From the NCBI GenBank assembly GCA_023512835.1, contig CM042092.1, positions 41,248,258-41,312,257 of the forward strand: DNA of 64,000 nucleotides, written 5' to 3'. Positions 20,753 through 33,009 of the stretch are shown piece by piece. The number at the start of each line of letters is the position of its first letter. The first letter of the stretch is position 1. This stretch comes from Taxillus chinensis (Eukaryota > Streptophyta > Magnoliopsida > Santalales > Loranthaceae). The notes beneath the pieces were generated by a model. The model was not told the DNA's origin, did no database searches, and worked only from the letters and a program-made list of their open reading frames with translations. The position numbers and the translations under genes were made by a program.

Positions 20753-22594
20753 TGATACTTCGGCCGAAATGATGTTAATGTGCTCATCTGGGAAGCCAAT
20801 AGTCATGGGCTCAAAGTCTTCAAGCGCTCTATCTGCCAGATAATCGGCTATCGCACTTCCTTTTATGGCTTTTTGAGGTACGTAGATGATATCGTACTCC
20901 GATAGGATCAACTGCCATTTGGCGATTCTTCCAGAAATGGATGGTTTTTCCAAGAGATATTTGAGCGGATCATGCCTTGAAATCAGCCATGTAGTATGAT
21001 AAAGAGTGTATTGCCTCAATCTTCTCGTTATCCAGACAAGAGCACAGCACGTCTTCTCCAAGGGCTTGTAGTTTTCTTCATTGATGGTGAACTTCTTGCT
21101 GAGGTAATAAATGGCCTGCTCCTTCCTACCTGTAGAGTCATGTTGCCCCAAGACACAACCCATTGCTGACTCTTGAACGGTCAAGTATAAGATCAGAGGT
21201 CTATCCGGTACCGGTGGGACCAGAATGGGTGGATTAGACAGATATTGTTTGATCTTGTCAAAAGCTTCTTGACATTTGTCATTCCAAATTTCTGGGTTGT
21301 TCTTTCATAAAGTCTTGAAAATGGGTTCACAGGTGGTTGTCAATTGGGAAATAAATCGGGCAATGTAATTCAGTCGCCCTAGGAATCCTCTAACCTCCTT
21401 GATGGTCCATGGTGGCGGCATTTCTTGGATAGCTCGAACTTTATCTGGATCGATTTCAACTCCCTTTTGGCTCACAATGAAACCCAACAGTTTTCCCGAC
21501 AGGGCTCCGAAAGTGCACTTTTCGGGGTTCAATTTCAGTTGATATTTCCGTAGCCTATTGAAGAGCTTGCGGAGTACTTCAATATGATCTTCAGTGCTTC
21601 AAGATTTGGCTATCATGTCGTCCACATATACCTCGACTTCTTTATGCATCATGTCATGGAATAGGGTCACCATGGCTCGCTGATAGGTTGCCCCTGCGTT
21701 CCTCAGACCAAAAGGCATCACGTTATAGCAAAAGGTGCCCCAAAGTGTCGTTAATGTGGTCCTCTCTTTGTGTTTGGGGGCCATACGAATTTGATTATAG
21801 CCTGAGAAACCATCCATGAAGGAGAATAGGGCATGTTTTGCCGTATTATCCACTAAGGTATCAATATGAGGAAGCGGGAAGTTGTCTTTCGGACTGGTCC
21901 AATCCAGATCTCTATAGTCGACACACATGCGTACTTTGCCTCCTTTCTTTGGTACTGGTACAACATTAGTGACCCATTCTGGAAAGTGGGAGACACTTAG
22001 GAAACCTGCATCCCATTGCTTTTTGACTTCTTCTTTAATCTTTAGTATCATCTCTGGCCTCATTCTTCACAATTTCTGCTGTACTGGCTTGCACTCTGGC
22101 TTCACGGGTATGTAATCTTGCACTATATCTGTGTCTAACCCGGGCATATCTTGGTATGACCATGCAAAAATGTCGATGTAGCTTCTTAACAGCTCGATTA
22201 ACTTCCTCCTGATGTCGGTAGCTATCAAAGACCCCACCCTCAATTCTTTTGGTTCGGCTGTCGTCCCCAAATTCACTGTTTCTACTGGGTCTTCACTTGG
22301 AACGGATAAACGGTCTTCCCTTTCCAATAGGCGTATAATCTCCCCTGGTAGCTCAGGTGTCTCTTCTATCTCATTCTCATCAGCTTCAAACACGGGATGC
22401 TCCCAGTTTGGACTTTGGTCAAACCTTTGGCATCTCGTTTCGCTTTCGCATACTATGTTTTCATTGACATTGTGATACCTGTTTATAAGAGAATGACAAG
22501 TTGGTAACCAAATATGATATGCATATGTGATGAATGGAATGCACCATGAAAGATTTGAAAAACACATTTTATTGGAAGGTTTAAGGAAAAACAA
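20753..22594 (-). pseudogene. Tat/Ogre reverse transcriptase and first RNase H
   Basis: RT motifs on the minus strand are WVTNVVPVPKKGGKVRMCVD, FSFMDGFSGYNQIRMAP, GTFCYNVMPFGLRNAGATYQ and the catalytic VEVYVDDMIAKS. A thumb/connection segment follows (LGRLNYIARFISQLT). The first RNase H (about 21210-20830: AMGCVLGQHDSTGRKEQAI, TGRIAKWQ-like block, IADYLADRA) lacks the first catalytic aspartate (TVQES), as is usual where a second RNase H is present. Three in-frame TGA stops (22067-22069, 21599-21601, 21305-21307) each fit CGA-to-TGA. The N-terminal linker (22594-22070) is open. Confidence 0.9.
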
Positions 22595-22697
22595 ACGTTC
22601 ACAGCTTCAAAGTACATTAAAATAGAATACATTAAATCCCAGTGACCCGTAAGCATTACATTATGGGGAGGTCCAGGCTGGTCCAATTGTTCAGTGG

Positions 22698-23306
22698 CTA
22701 GTTGGGATCCTCTCGCACTAACTGAACCATCTCGCTTGGTGCATGCTCATTTGTGTCTAATACGGCTACAGTCCCCGTCTTGGGCTCAGGTTGGCTCTTA
22801 TGGATAAACCCTCCACTCCGGAATGTAACATTCAAAGGGGGAAAGCTTCTCCTTTCTTCTTGTACTGGCCTTTTCTGCAATCTTGCCATTCTGACTTCTC
22901 TCTTCTTGATAGCTTCCCTTTGTCTGTCAGCTTTTGTAGGGACGTAGCCTAGCCCGAACTTTTCGGTATTTTCTCGGATGGTCAGGGGTTTCTGAATCCC
23001 CTGAGCTGTCAGGCCTAATCCTTGCCCCGGTTTGTACCCCTGTTTGATCATAGTGGCTGCAACCATTTTTGCTGCCTTCGAGAGACGATGGTCTGGGGCT
23101 GAAGCGACGTTCACCATCTCAAAAGCCCGATAGGAGCATTCTGGCACATCTTCATTGCTTTCAACATAAGGGACTGATGCCGGTTTGGTGACAAGGAAAC
23201 TTGTCTCTCCAGAGATGCAGATGAGCTGGTCCCCCATTACAAACTTCATCTTTTGGTGGAGACTGGACGGCACTGCCCCTGCCATGTGGATCCAGGGTCT
23301 TCCCAA
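22698..23306 (-). pseudogene. Protease tail and G-patch domain
   Basis: A 202-residue open frame. It begins with the end of protease (MGRPWIHMAGAVPSSLHQKM). About residues 77-121 (23078-22944) form a G-patch: KMVAATMIKQGYKPGQGLGL, then QGIQKPLTIRENTEKFGLGY. G-patch domains bind RNA or RNA helicases in host splicing factors, and are also found after the protease of some retroviruses and plant gypsy elements. Here it lies between protease and RT, so it may help the nucleoprotein complex; that role is inferred. The join to 23934-23161 requires a frameshift at about 23300. Confidence 0.75.
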
Positions 23307-23934
23307 GGAAACAGCTGTAATATGGAGTGATGTCCATTACCTGAAATTCCACCGTAAAAGTAGTTGGCCCAATCATGAGTGGAACATCCAAAGTTCCCAC
23401 CACGTCACGCTTTCCTCCATCGAATGCCCGTACCTTCATCGTATAGGGACGCATATAGGACGTGTCAATTGGAAGCGCGCAGATATGCAAGGGCATAATG
23501 TTCAAGGCCGAGCCGTTGTCAATAAGTACACGGGCTATGGTGTGCTCCTTGCATTTGACCGTGATGTGCAGAGCTTTTATGTGCCCCTTTCCTTCTTGGG
23601 GTAGCTCGTTATCTCCAAAGCTAATTACGTTATTCAGGATGAGGTTACTGGTGAGTCCATCCACATTCGTGACTGAGATGGTTGGAGGAACGTAGGCTTG
23701 GCTTAGAACCTTCAGCAGTGCTTCCCGGTGAGGTTGGGAATCCATCATTAATGAGAGCAAGGAGATGCGAGCCGGTTGCCGACTTAATTGATCCACAATA
23801 TTATACTCACTCTGCTTCATGAGTTTCGAAATTCTGTGGTTTCTTCTTCGGTGATCGGTGTTCCCTTCTTTGTTGCTTCCAGGTGTAGGCTCAATGTCTT
23901 GTTCTACAGCTTTTTTCTTTCCTTGCTTTGTCAA
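23161..23934 (-). pseudogene. Tat/Ogre protease with DNGS active site
   Basis: Open minus-strand frame. After a basic linker it shows ISLLSLMMDSQPHREALLKV, then HTIARVLIDNGSALNIMPLH with the catalytic D at 23518-23520, then YMRPYTMKVRAFDGGKRDVV and ITPYYSCFLG, the flap and C-terminal blocks. The DNGS replaces the usual D-T/S-G and is shared by copy 1. A frameshift near 23300 takes the reading frame into the 22698-23306 segment. Confidence 0.8.
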
Positions 23935-24359
23935 CTATCTCAGGGGCGTAAGCCCGACCGCTCGTCTTCTTTTTTCTCGCTATAGCGGTGGCTCCCTGGA
24001 CTACTTCACAACCGTAATTCCATGGGACTGCTTTATCGGTTTTATAGGTGAAAGGAGCAGGAACACCTATGGTGAGGGGTGCAATTCCATGCGGTAGTTG
24101 TGGGATTTTGGTCCTTTCCCCCCTTGTCCGGCACGAGACTTGAGGCATGGATAGTGAGAGGCTTGATTCCATGTGGCGATAACGGGTTCTCCAGGAGCCT
24201 TAGCGGTTTAAGACAAGGGGTGTTGGCACCCATGGCGATTTGTGTGAATGATCTTCTTGGATCATGTGGCTTTGGTTGTCCATTCCTCCTCTTGAGAATT
24301 CTATCATCCTTTGGTCCATGAGTTTTTGCACCACCTCGGAAAACTCGGTGCATTCTGCG

Positions 24360-26142
24360 ATGTCATGTCCCCGTGACATCTTGTGATACGGGCATTGTTT
24401 TTCCCCATCTATTCCTTTTCCGGCCTTGGCGTGTCTTTAGTAAGTATATAGCCATGTTCCTGTAACGAGTAAACAAATGTGTTTTCTCCATTTGTACTTG
24501 GGAGACCCTTTCCAGCCGTGCTTCATTTTCGATACTAGCAACATTATTGGAGTGTTCGGGAGAGGATTGCTGTTTACATTTGGCGTCCCCAGACACGTGC
24601 GGAGAAATCCAGCCATTTTGCATCCTTTAATGCCTGAACCTTCCTTTTGAATGTTATACAATTCTCGATATCATGTCCAGTTCCACCTTGCATGATACTC
24701 ACATCTAGCATCCGGCTTATACCAGGCCGGGGGGAGGAGTCTTTATTTCTCCCAAGGGTATAGGAGTTACCATCCTTGCTTCTAAAAGCTTGGGATATAA
24801 TTCGGCATATGTCATTGGGATCGGGTCGAACTCCTGTCGTGGTCGGCGAGAAGCCTGATTCGTTCTCGCTTGCCGGGTCCGGGCCCTTGGTTGCCCCCGT
24901 CCTTGGAATGAGGCTCCCGGTCCTTCTTGACTTGCTAGCCTTGGTTGCTCTGGGTATGGCGCTCTTGGTTGAAACGGATTAGGTGTCATTGGATATGGAA
25001 ATGGAACCCCTCCTTGCGGCAGGTATGGCATGAATTGGGGAGGTGGTGCAGGTGCAACATAAGCAGCTACCGGTGCCCCCTCGTAGCACCCCTGGCGCTT
25101 GGTAGAATGTTGGTTGTATTGACTGGTGCGCTTGGTATACCAGGTTGCTCTCATTTTCCTTCTTCTTTGCTGGTGGTTGAAACCGTTTTGATGCCTCAGC
25201 CGCATCACCTTTTAGCTTTCCACCTTTAATTCCACTTTCTACTTGTTCACCGGATGCGACCAAGTCTGCAAAGCTGTTGGAGACGTTACCGATCAACTTC
25301 TCATAGTAGACACCTTTTAGTGTGTTGATAAAAAGGGTAGTGAGTTCTCTTTCGGTAAGGGGAGGTTGGACCTCCATAGCGGCCTCTCTCCATCTTCGTG
25401 CATAATCTTTGAAATTCTCCTCGGATCCCTTTTCCATGGACTGCAGGGTCAATCGATCCAGTGCCAGTTCGGTGACATGTTTGTACTGTGCCAAGAAGGA
25501 AGTAGCTAATTCTTTCCATGTCTTGACGCGGTTTCCATTTAGCTGAAAGTACCATCGAAGGGATGCCCCGGTTAGGCTTTCCTGGAAACAATGCATGAGG
25601 AGCTTGTCTTCACCAGCATAAGCAGCCATCTTTTGACAGTACATGGCCAAATGTGTCTTTGGACATCGGGTCCCGTTGAATTTTTCAAAATCTGGCATTT
25701 TGAATTTTGGCGGTAGCACCACTCCAGGGACTAAGCATAAGTCCTGCGGGCTGGTCATGCCATAGCTGTCCATGCCTTCTACGGCTTTCAATCTTTCCTC
25801 GAGTCTGCGTAGAGCAGGAGACTCAATATTTTCCTGAGGAGCTGGGGAACCCACCACTTCCATTACATTTGCTGGTGTGGGCATAGTGAAATGAGTTTGA
25901 TTTGGGGTTGGAGGTTGTGCCATAGCAGGATGGTATGTGGGTGCCTGGCTTGGAGTCAGGTTGGGTGACTGAACGGCCTCCTGTCCCTGCTCTTGGTGGT
26001 GATTGATAGTTCCCCCTGTCGGGGTTCTTCCTCTTTCCTCAGTCAATTTTGTGAGCATTTCCATAATTGCGGACATTTGCCCCTGTAGGGTTTGTTGTGA
26101 CTGTTCCAACTCCATGAGTCTGTTCTTTGTTTCTTCTGCCAT
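24360..26142 (-). pseudogene. Tat/Ogre gag
   Basis: The frame opens at MAEETKNRLMELEQSQQTLQ (26142), giving an N-terminal coiled coil then a Q/P-rich region. The Retrotrans_gag-like core spans residues about 145-320 with PPKFKMPDFEKFNGTRCPK, LRWYFQLNGNRVKTWKELAT, LFINTLKGVYYEKLIGNVSN. The reading frame then shifts at about 25100 into the P/R-rich segment 25208-24717 (QEFDPIPMTYAELYPKLLEA). CEYH...GHDIENC (about 24700-24650) is a zinc-knuckle-like pattern, frameshifted here, and a second lies near 24350-24400. Gag would package element RNA. The element's 5' end and ORF1 lie upstream. Confidence 0.85.
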
Positions 26143-26425
26143 TGGCTGCGGTTAGGGTATTTGATTGCGCCGGGATCTGAGATTGTAAGAGTGTGCAATC
26201 CTGGAGAGAGGCTGCTACCCACCTGGGTACAAGGGAACTTTTATTTGATTTTTCATTTCGTATGCATGTGTGCATGAATGTCAATGCAAAGGGTTAAAGA
26301 AACAAACAACTTTATTGCAAACAAAACACACAATATAAACACTCAATGCAAACGTACAATGCTGAAATGCCATGTAAAATGAAAGCTATCACTACATGAT
26401 CCTAAGGCATTCTTCCAGTCATCTC

Positions 26426-27861
26426 CTAAGGAGCACGGCGCCTCTTTCTCTGGGGTGGTCGTTCACCTGCATCCTCCCGCTGCTTCATTATGGTCGCGAT
26501 CTGTTTTTCCCTCAGCTGCAGCCTTTGAAGAGTTCCTTCTAGAGATGCTTCTAGCCTCTGGATCTGCTGTCTTAAAGTCTGATTCTCCTAGAGGATAGCC
26601 TTCATGTCTGAAGTTAGCTGTGGCTTGTGTTGTGCCCTCCAAGATATGTATACTGGGAAAACACCAGGTTTTGAACTGTTGGGTTGAATCTTGTGTGGTG
26701 TGGACCATGCTTGATACATCTTCTTGCCTTCTTCTGTGAGCATGGTTCTGCTGTAAGTGAAGTCACACTCTTCCATGCCAAAGAGCACGGGAATAATCCG
26801 ATGACGCCCCACTTGTCTTCCCGCCTGCGGTGGTGCATATGCAGTTCCTCCCCAGGGACCTAAAAGTGGAACCCAATTGTAGTCCCCGCAGCTATATGTC
26901 ATGGAGACCACCGGCATCCAAGGAGCAGTCCAGGTAATGTCAGCTTCTGTGAGGTTCCCCAACTTCTTTTTCCAGCTTTCAAAGTCTTTTGGTAGGCTCC
27001 ACTTACTAAGCAGAATATCTAGTAGTGTTGTGGCTGGTACTTGATAAACAGTAGGGAAACGATGAACACTACAGGGGAAATGACCTTGCAACCAAGTACA
27101 TAGGAGAGGTAAGCACCCCATGAACTGTCCCGAGCCTTTACTCCTTAGGTAAGTAAGAGATCGGATGGTTTCAGCCAAGATAGCAGGAGTAGGGTCACAT
27201 CCTTTGAGCACCTGCTGGACCAAATCTACAATTGCCCCATCAATGTGGGCCGGTATCCTCGGGAAAATGACTAGCCCATATATAGCTAGTGTAAGCAATT
27301 TGTGTGCCTCCGCTTCCGTTGCAGTTTGTATTATTTCTTTGATTGTTGCCCATGGAAGATATTCACGCCCACCGTAAGTTGTGACCACCGGTGAGTCCCA
27401 TACTGGATTTCCCATAATCTCAGCAAAGGCCCTTCGGCATGACCTTCTGGGCTCTGGTAGATAGATTTTCATTTTGTTTTCCACGGGGATATCCAGTAAT
27501 CTTCTGTATTCTTCTCTGTGGGAACAAGATCTAGGTCGTTGAAGTTGAAGCACCGCCGTTGAGGTTCCCGAAAATAAATGGCTGCCCCCAAAGATATCCG
27601 TATCGGCCGGAGCTCGGTTACATGGAGCAAATCCCCAAACCGTTGTATGTATATGCTTTTCCTTTCGTCCGACCACTGCTTCCATATTGCCTGTACCTCC
27701 TTAGTGTAGTCCAGTGATCTTCTATGACAACATGTTCGCGCTTGTAGGCCTCTCCTGGTGGGAAATCTCCAAGGCGAAGTTGAATGTCTCCCGATGCTTG
27801 GGCCACTATCGTGACTCTCCTTGTCCTGAAGGCCTTTTAGGAGACGACCGAAAGTTGCCAT
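26426..27861 (-). pseudogene. Tat/Ogre ORF1 (DUF7745-like), upstream of gag
   Basis: Likely start MATFGRLLKGLQD at 27861. The N-terminal part needs two frame changes: AIWKQWSDERKSIYIQRFGD is in one frame (27894-27469) and EEYRRLLDIPVENKMKIYLP in another (27685-26588). Conserved blocks are EAEAHKLLTLAIYGLVIFP, SLTYLRSKGSGQFMGCLPLL, ADITWTAPWMPVVSM and WVPLLGPWGGTAYAPPQAGR. A TAG at 26588 (CAG in copy 1) is followed by a coiled-coil tail ending at TAG 26426-26428. This matches, from memory, the plant DUF7745 family that often occurs as ORF1 of Ogre-type elements; its function is unknown. Confidence 0.75.
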
Positions 27862-28486
27862 GCCTATATGAATGATGAATGTCATGTTATGCATGATGAC
27901 AGGTTAGGATGACAAGTTAATATATATCAAGGTAGGTAGACAGGATAAAGAATAAACCAATTGTAAAAAAAACAGTTAAATGTGTAGGGGATGACTTAAG
28001 GACTACCCTACAAAACAAAGGTTAGCATGGCATGGAATGAGCAAACAAAATGTGGGTCAATACCCCTGATGGGCTTTTATTGCTACCCCTATCTTATTCG
28101 TTGGTTCCCAAACTTCCTCAATAGAGGGCTCCGTACACCATGGGATTTACCGGAGGGGGATCTTAAAAGGACGTGCCTTAAAAGAACCTCAAGTTTGAGT
28201 GAGGAGTCCGAGGCCCTATTGCGGATAATGATCAACGCGTTGGGGACCGTACTGAACCTCGCTAACCTAAATTGTGCTAAACCCGGGTATAGGGTTATGC
28301 ATGTATGCAACAAGTATGGAAAGCAGTAAATCACCACTATCATGGTAGTTAAAGCGTATAAATAAATCACAGTAAATATGAGCAACAATCAAACAATTTA
28401 GCACAACAGTTAACTATATACAACAGTATAATTAAAATAACCTCCTAATCCTTAGTTCTAGACCTAACTCTCTAAAGTATTCATAA
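27862..28486 (-). other. A2 5' untranslated leader
   Basis: Sequence between PBS and ORF1. No coding region is supported and no strong repeat was seen. Confidence 0.7.
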
Positions 28487-28504
28487 TCCCCAGCAGAGTC
28501 GCCA
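28487..28504 (-). promoter_or_regulatory. Primer binding site of A2 (tRNA-Arg type)
   Basis: The minus strand reads TGGCGACTCTGCTGGGGA two bases after the 5' LTR end. This is 18 bases beginning with TGG, as required to pair with a tRNA CCA end. From memory it is the tRNA-Arg type reported for Ogre elements; the tRNA identity should be checked against a tRNA set. Confidence 0.8.
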
Positions 28505-28506
28505 GC

Positions 28507-30780
28507 TGTCATCACTGGTTTTCCTCCGGGCCCTTTTTGGGGTGAGCTCATACTAAACCAATGGTGAGAAATTTTAGAGTCGCCACCAACTGTTTTTGGG
28601 GTACAGTTGGATACCCTCTACTTTGAGTAGTTTCAAGTGTGTGGTCTGCGTCATCAGAGATGGGTTCGGGAGTTGGTTACGTGTAGGGAAGGATTAGCAC
28701 CCCTACACGCCCTTTCGGTATCTAATTTAGGAGGAGGAGGTTTTTCTTTTATTTGTCTTGTCATAATCAGGTTAAGTTTCCTAAAAAGTCTATGATTTTT
28801 ATTTAGCTAAGTTATTTATTAAAGTTATGGTTAAAATGGATTTATCCTAAATTTCTAAAAAGGGAATCCTAAAAATTTTGGGTTTTTGTTTGAAGTGGAG
28901 AATGAGATCCTAGGGATTGGTTTTGGTTTTGGAAATTGAAGTCCTAGACAAATGATTTTTTTATTTTTTTATTTTTTTGGTTTTTTTTTTTAGAAAACAT
29001 ACATTTTTTGTTTTTGTTTTTGTTTTTTTTTTTTTTTTTTTTTGTATTTTGTAGAGAAAAACGTTTTGTTTTGTTTTGCTTCATTTTTTTTTTTTTTTTT
29101 GTTTTTTTGTTTTTGTTTTTGTTTTTTTTTTTTGGAAATTGAAGTACTAATTTTTGGTTCAAAAAACATTGAAACGATTTTTTTTTGTTTTGTTTGGAAA
29201 ACACATTTTTTTGACAAATTGAAACTAAATCTACACATGCATATTTGAATTTTTAACTATGGTGCACTGCCAAAATAAATGTGAAGTGTGTGCAAGTAGC
29301 ATTCGAAAAATGAAAATAAATAAAAAAAATGACAACAATTAAGACCACTCTCTCTCTTCCCTTTTTTTTTCTCTTTCTTTTTTTTTTTTCATATCACTCT
29401 CCCTTTTTCTTTGCTCTCTGTTTTTTTCTTTCTTCTTTTTTTTTCTTTTTTTTTTTTACTACTTGCTATTACAAATTACAACCCTGTATTAAGGCAACAC
29501 AAAACAAAACAATATAATAATATACAGATACGTGAAGTGGAACAAAGTAAATAAAAATAAAAATAAACTGACTCGAGCTCTAGCTTGAAATTCCTGTAGC
29601 ACGGCGTTGACAGGAGGGTGAAACTCCAAGAGCAATCGGTCGGAATTGGGCTAGAAACAGGGTACCGCCGCAACGACTACGAATGGACCCTTTTTTTTTG
29701 TTTTTGGTATTTGTTCTTGGAAATGTGGAAAAAAAAAAGGGGAACGAAAATAAAATTGGGGGATTGACAATGATGTTGCAAACTTTCTAGGTTTGGAATG
29801 GGGGTGAGTGTATGTATGAATGCTGGCAAAGTGAAGAGAGAAGTGAGGAGAGAAGGAAAGAAAAAGAATTCGGATGGGATGTTTGTTGTTGTTTTTTTTT
29901 TTTTTGGGGGGAGGCAGGATTGGGCGAATTTGAGATGGAATGGCGGCAAATCTGGTCGGGTGGACGGTGTGTGCGGGAAAAGGGGAACTCGTGATTTGCC
30001 TTTTTGAATTTGTAGTTTAGCGACATGTGACCGAAGGGTATTCAAAATAATTGTTTTGTCGGATGGCGGCGCATAAAATGCATCCCGTGAGCAAGCCGGC
30101 GAGGAAGCCAGCGAGAGGAGCCAAATAGCGAAAGTCGGACGTTAAGGGTCGGAATGTCGGCAGGGGTCGAAGTGTCGGCAGGTCGAAGCTACGATGGGTC
30201 GAAATTTCGGTGGGGCGAAAGTCAACGGTCAACGGGTCGAAGTGTCGAAGGTCGGAGGTGGACGGGCTTCGAAGGTCCGTGGGTCGTAGGTCAAGGTTCG
30301 AAGGTTCGCAGGTCAAGGCATCGCAGGGTCAAGGGTCGAAGGGTCGAAGGTCGGAGTGTCGGCAGCGGGGCTTCGAGGCTTCGAGGGTCGAAGGTGGAAG
30401 GCGTACGGGTACCGCGGATCGAAGGTCGGAGTGTCGGCGGCGAGGCTTTGAGGGTCGAAGGGTCGAAGGTCGGAAATCAATAGGTCAACGGGGCTTCGAG
30501 GCTTCGAGGCTTCGAGGCTCCGAGGTTTCGATGCTTCGAGGCTTCGATGCTTCGAGCCCGGGGCTTCGAGGCTTCGGGGCTTCGGGGCTTCGGGTCGAGC
30601 CGGGGCTTCGAGGCTTCGGGCCTTCGGGGCTTCGAGCTTCGGGGCTTTGAGGCTTTGGGGCTTCGAGCTTCGGGGCTTCGAGGCTTCGAAGGTCAACGGG
30701 TCGCAGTGTCGGCAGGTCAACGGTCAACGGTCAACGGTCAACCCCAAAGTTTTTTTTGTTAATTACCTTTTTACCCCTAT
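28507..30780 (-). mobile_element. A2 5' LTR, main part
   Basis: Starts TGTCATCACTGG and follows the 3' LTR closely, with the T-rich tracts and the GGTCGAAGG array at about 30139-30735. It lacks about 550 bases present in the 3' LTR at 15118-15666. It is interrupted at 30780 by an inverted LTR of the same family and ends at 33780-34243. Confidence 0.92.
30139..30735 (+). repeat. GGTCGAAGG / CTTCGAGG minisatellite (A2 5' LTR)
   Basis: Same array as 15868-16450 with a different number and order of CTTCGGGG/CTTCGAGG units. This shows repeat-number change between the LTRs of one element. Confidence 0.88.
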
Positions 30781-31299
30781 TGTTGGACCCCATTTTGTCC
30801 GGGTTGGACATACTAACCCCATTTGATATACCTTTCTGCCCATGCCATATGCCTTGTTGAACAGGTCCACAATGATCCCATACTTCCAAGGAATGGTCTA
30901 CCCCAATCTGCACGAGATGTATACAATTAACACGGATGGGGGAGTTCAAAATTAATGACTTTTGCTACAAGTCCTTGAAGCACCCCAAGACCAACACCAG
31001 GTGATGGAGGATGAAAATTGAAGACCAACGCACTTGACCGAGCTCAAATCGGACTTAAAATGAAGAAGTTATGGCCAAAACAACTTTCGTTGGAAAAAGT
31101 CAAACTTGCCAAAAGACGGTCAATGCCCCTGGTCAAACTGCCCGCAAAAGTGATCAGGCGAAACTCCTCAAAATGCCTATATAGGCGAACACGGATCTCC
31201 CCGAACAATCCTTGGAAGGTCATCCATTTTTGCATTTTTGGTGGGGGTAAAAAGGTAATTAAAAGTTAAAAAAAAAAAAAAGGTTGATTATGGACCGTT

Positions 31300-31650
31300 G
31301 ACCTGCCGACACTTCGACCCGTTGACCTCGAAGCCTCGAAGCCCCGAAGCCCCGAAGCCCGGCTCGAAGCCCCGGGCTCGAAGCCTCGAAGCCCCGGAGC
31401 TCGGAGCCCCGAAGCCTCGCAGCCTCGAAGCCTCGAAGCCCCGCTGAAATTCGACCCACCGAAGCTTCGACCCTGCCGACACTTCGACCTGCCGACACTC
31501 CGACCTTCGACCCGCGACTTACAATGCTGACTTGCGACGCCGACCCGCAGCGCCCGTACGCCCTCCATCTCCGACCCTTCGACCTTCGAAGCCCGCTGCC
31601 GACATCTCGACCTGCCGACACTCCGACCTGCCGACACTTCGAACCTCCGA
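31300..31650 (+). repeat. CTTCGACC / CGAAGCCC minisatellite (inverted solo LTR)
   Basis: Complementary counterpart of the GGTCGAAGG / CTTCGAGG arrays of the other A-family LTRs. Confidence 0.88.
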
Positions 31651-33009
31651 CCCTTTTCTGCCTTCGCTGATTCGTTTTTCTTCGCTGGCTTCTCGCGTCA
31701 ACTCTTTTTCACGTGTTTCCTTTTATTCTTCTCGCTGGCTTCACGAGGCTCGGTCTTCTGCGCTGACCATCGGACAAGAAATTATTTCTCACCAACCTGT
31801 CGATCACATGTCTTACTAAACTACAAATTCAAAAAAAGCAAATCACGAGCTGCCCTTTGTTTTCCCGCATACGCTGTCCACCCGACCGGACGCCGACCCG
31901 CAAAATAATGGAGCTGCAAATAATATGCACCAGACAAAAACATTTATGGCAGCAACGATGACAGTCCAACGAACAAAAAAGGACACTTCGCAACACTTTA
32001 AAAGGCATTCATCGGTCCCTGCAAAAAAAAAAAAAGAAGAGAGGAGGGGGGGAAGATTCTAAAAAACAAAAAAAAGAGAGAGAGAGAATTTGTCAGAAAA
32101 ATTGGTTGCCCATCCCTGCATCAAAAAGAGAAAAACGTGGGAAAAAGAGAGAAGTGTGGGTTTTCATTGGAGAGAGAGTCCTGAAGAAAAAAAGAAAAGA
32201 AAAAAACGCGATCAAAAAGACAGTTGCCGTCCCTGCATCAAAAAAAGAGGGAATTTTTTGAGAGAAGGAGAGAGAAGCTCGTTGAGAAGAAAAAAACCGG
32301 TTGTCAACCCTCCATCGATCCGGTGCCAGAAAAAGAAAGAAAGAAAAAACAGAGAGAGACCCCCCCCCCCTCTATCGTTAAAAACCTGCTGCCATTCCTC
32401 ATCCTAGTGCAGACAGAGCAGAAAACACAGAGAAAAAAAAAAACAGTCTCATCATCATCAGAAAACGCCCCAACCTTATCATCACAGAAAAACGCCCCAC
32501 TGTCAGAGATCACTCATCCACTCCTTACAAACTCCAACTTCAGTCCTCCTATCTCCAAGCACCAGGGAAGGCTCTTCATAAGTCCCACTGTCAGATCTGT
32601 CAATTCCAAGTCGAGCAAGTGGACCATCAGCATCAGCGGGAGCTCAAGCCGGAGATTGATGTTGCAAAGCTTCAAAGTCAGGTTCACCCCTTCATCTTTC
32701 TAATATTGTTTTTTAGCTTATTTATATTTATTTTGTGTAATGGTTTTTTTTAGCATTTTTTTAATTTTCGTTTTTAGTTTATCTATATTTGATGTAATTG
32801 TTTTTCAACCTCTTTCCATTGTATTTTCCCTGTATTTCTCCTTATATGTATGTGTAATATGTAAAGTGCGGTGAAAGAGAAAAAAAAAACAACAAAGTAA
32901 AAAAAGGAGAGAAAGCAAAAGGAAAGGATGAAAAAAAAAAGAAGAGTGATTTTATTTTGTGGATGTCACACTCACACACTCCACATCTATTTTTGATGTA
33001 TGCATTTTC

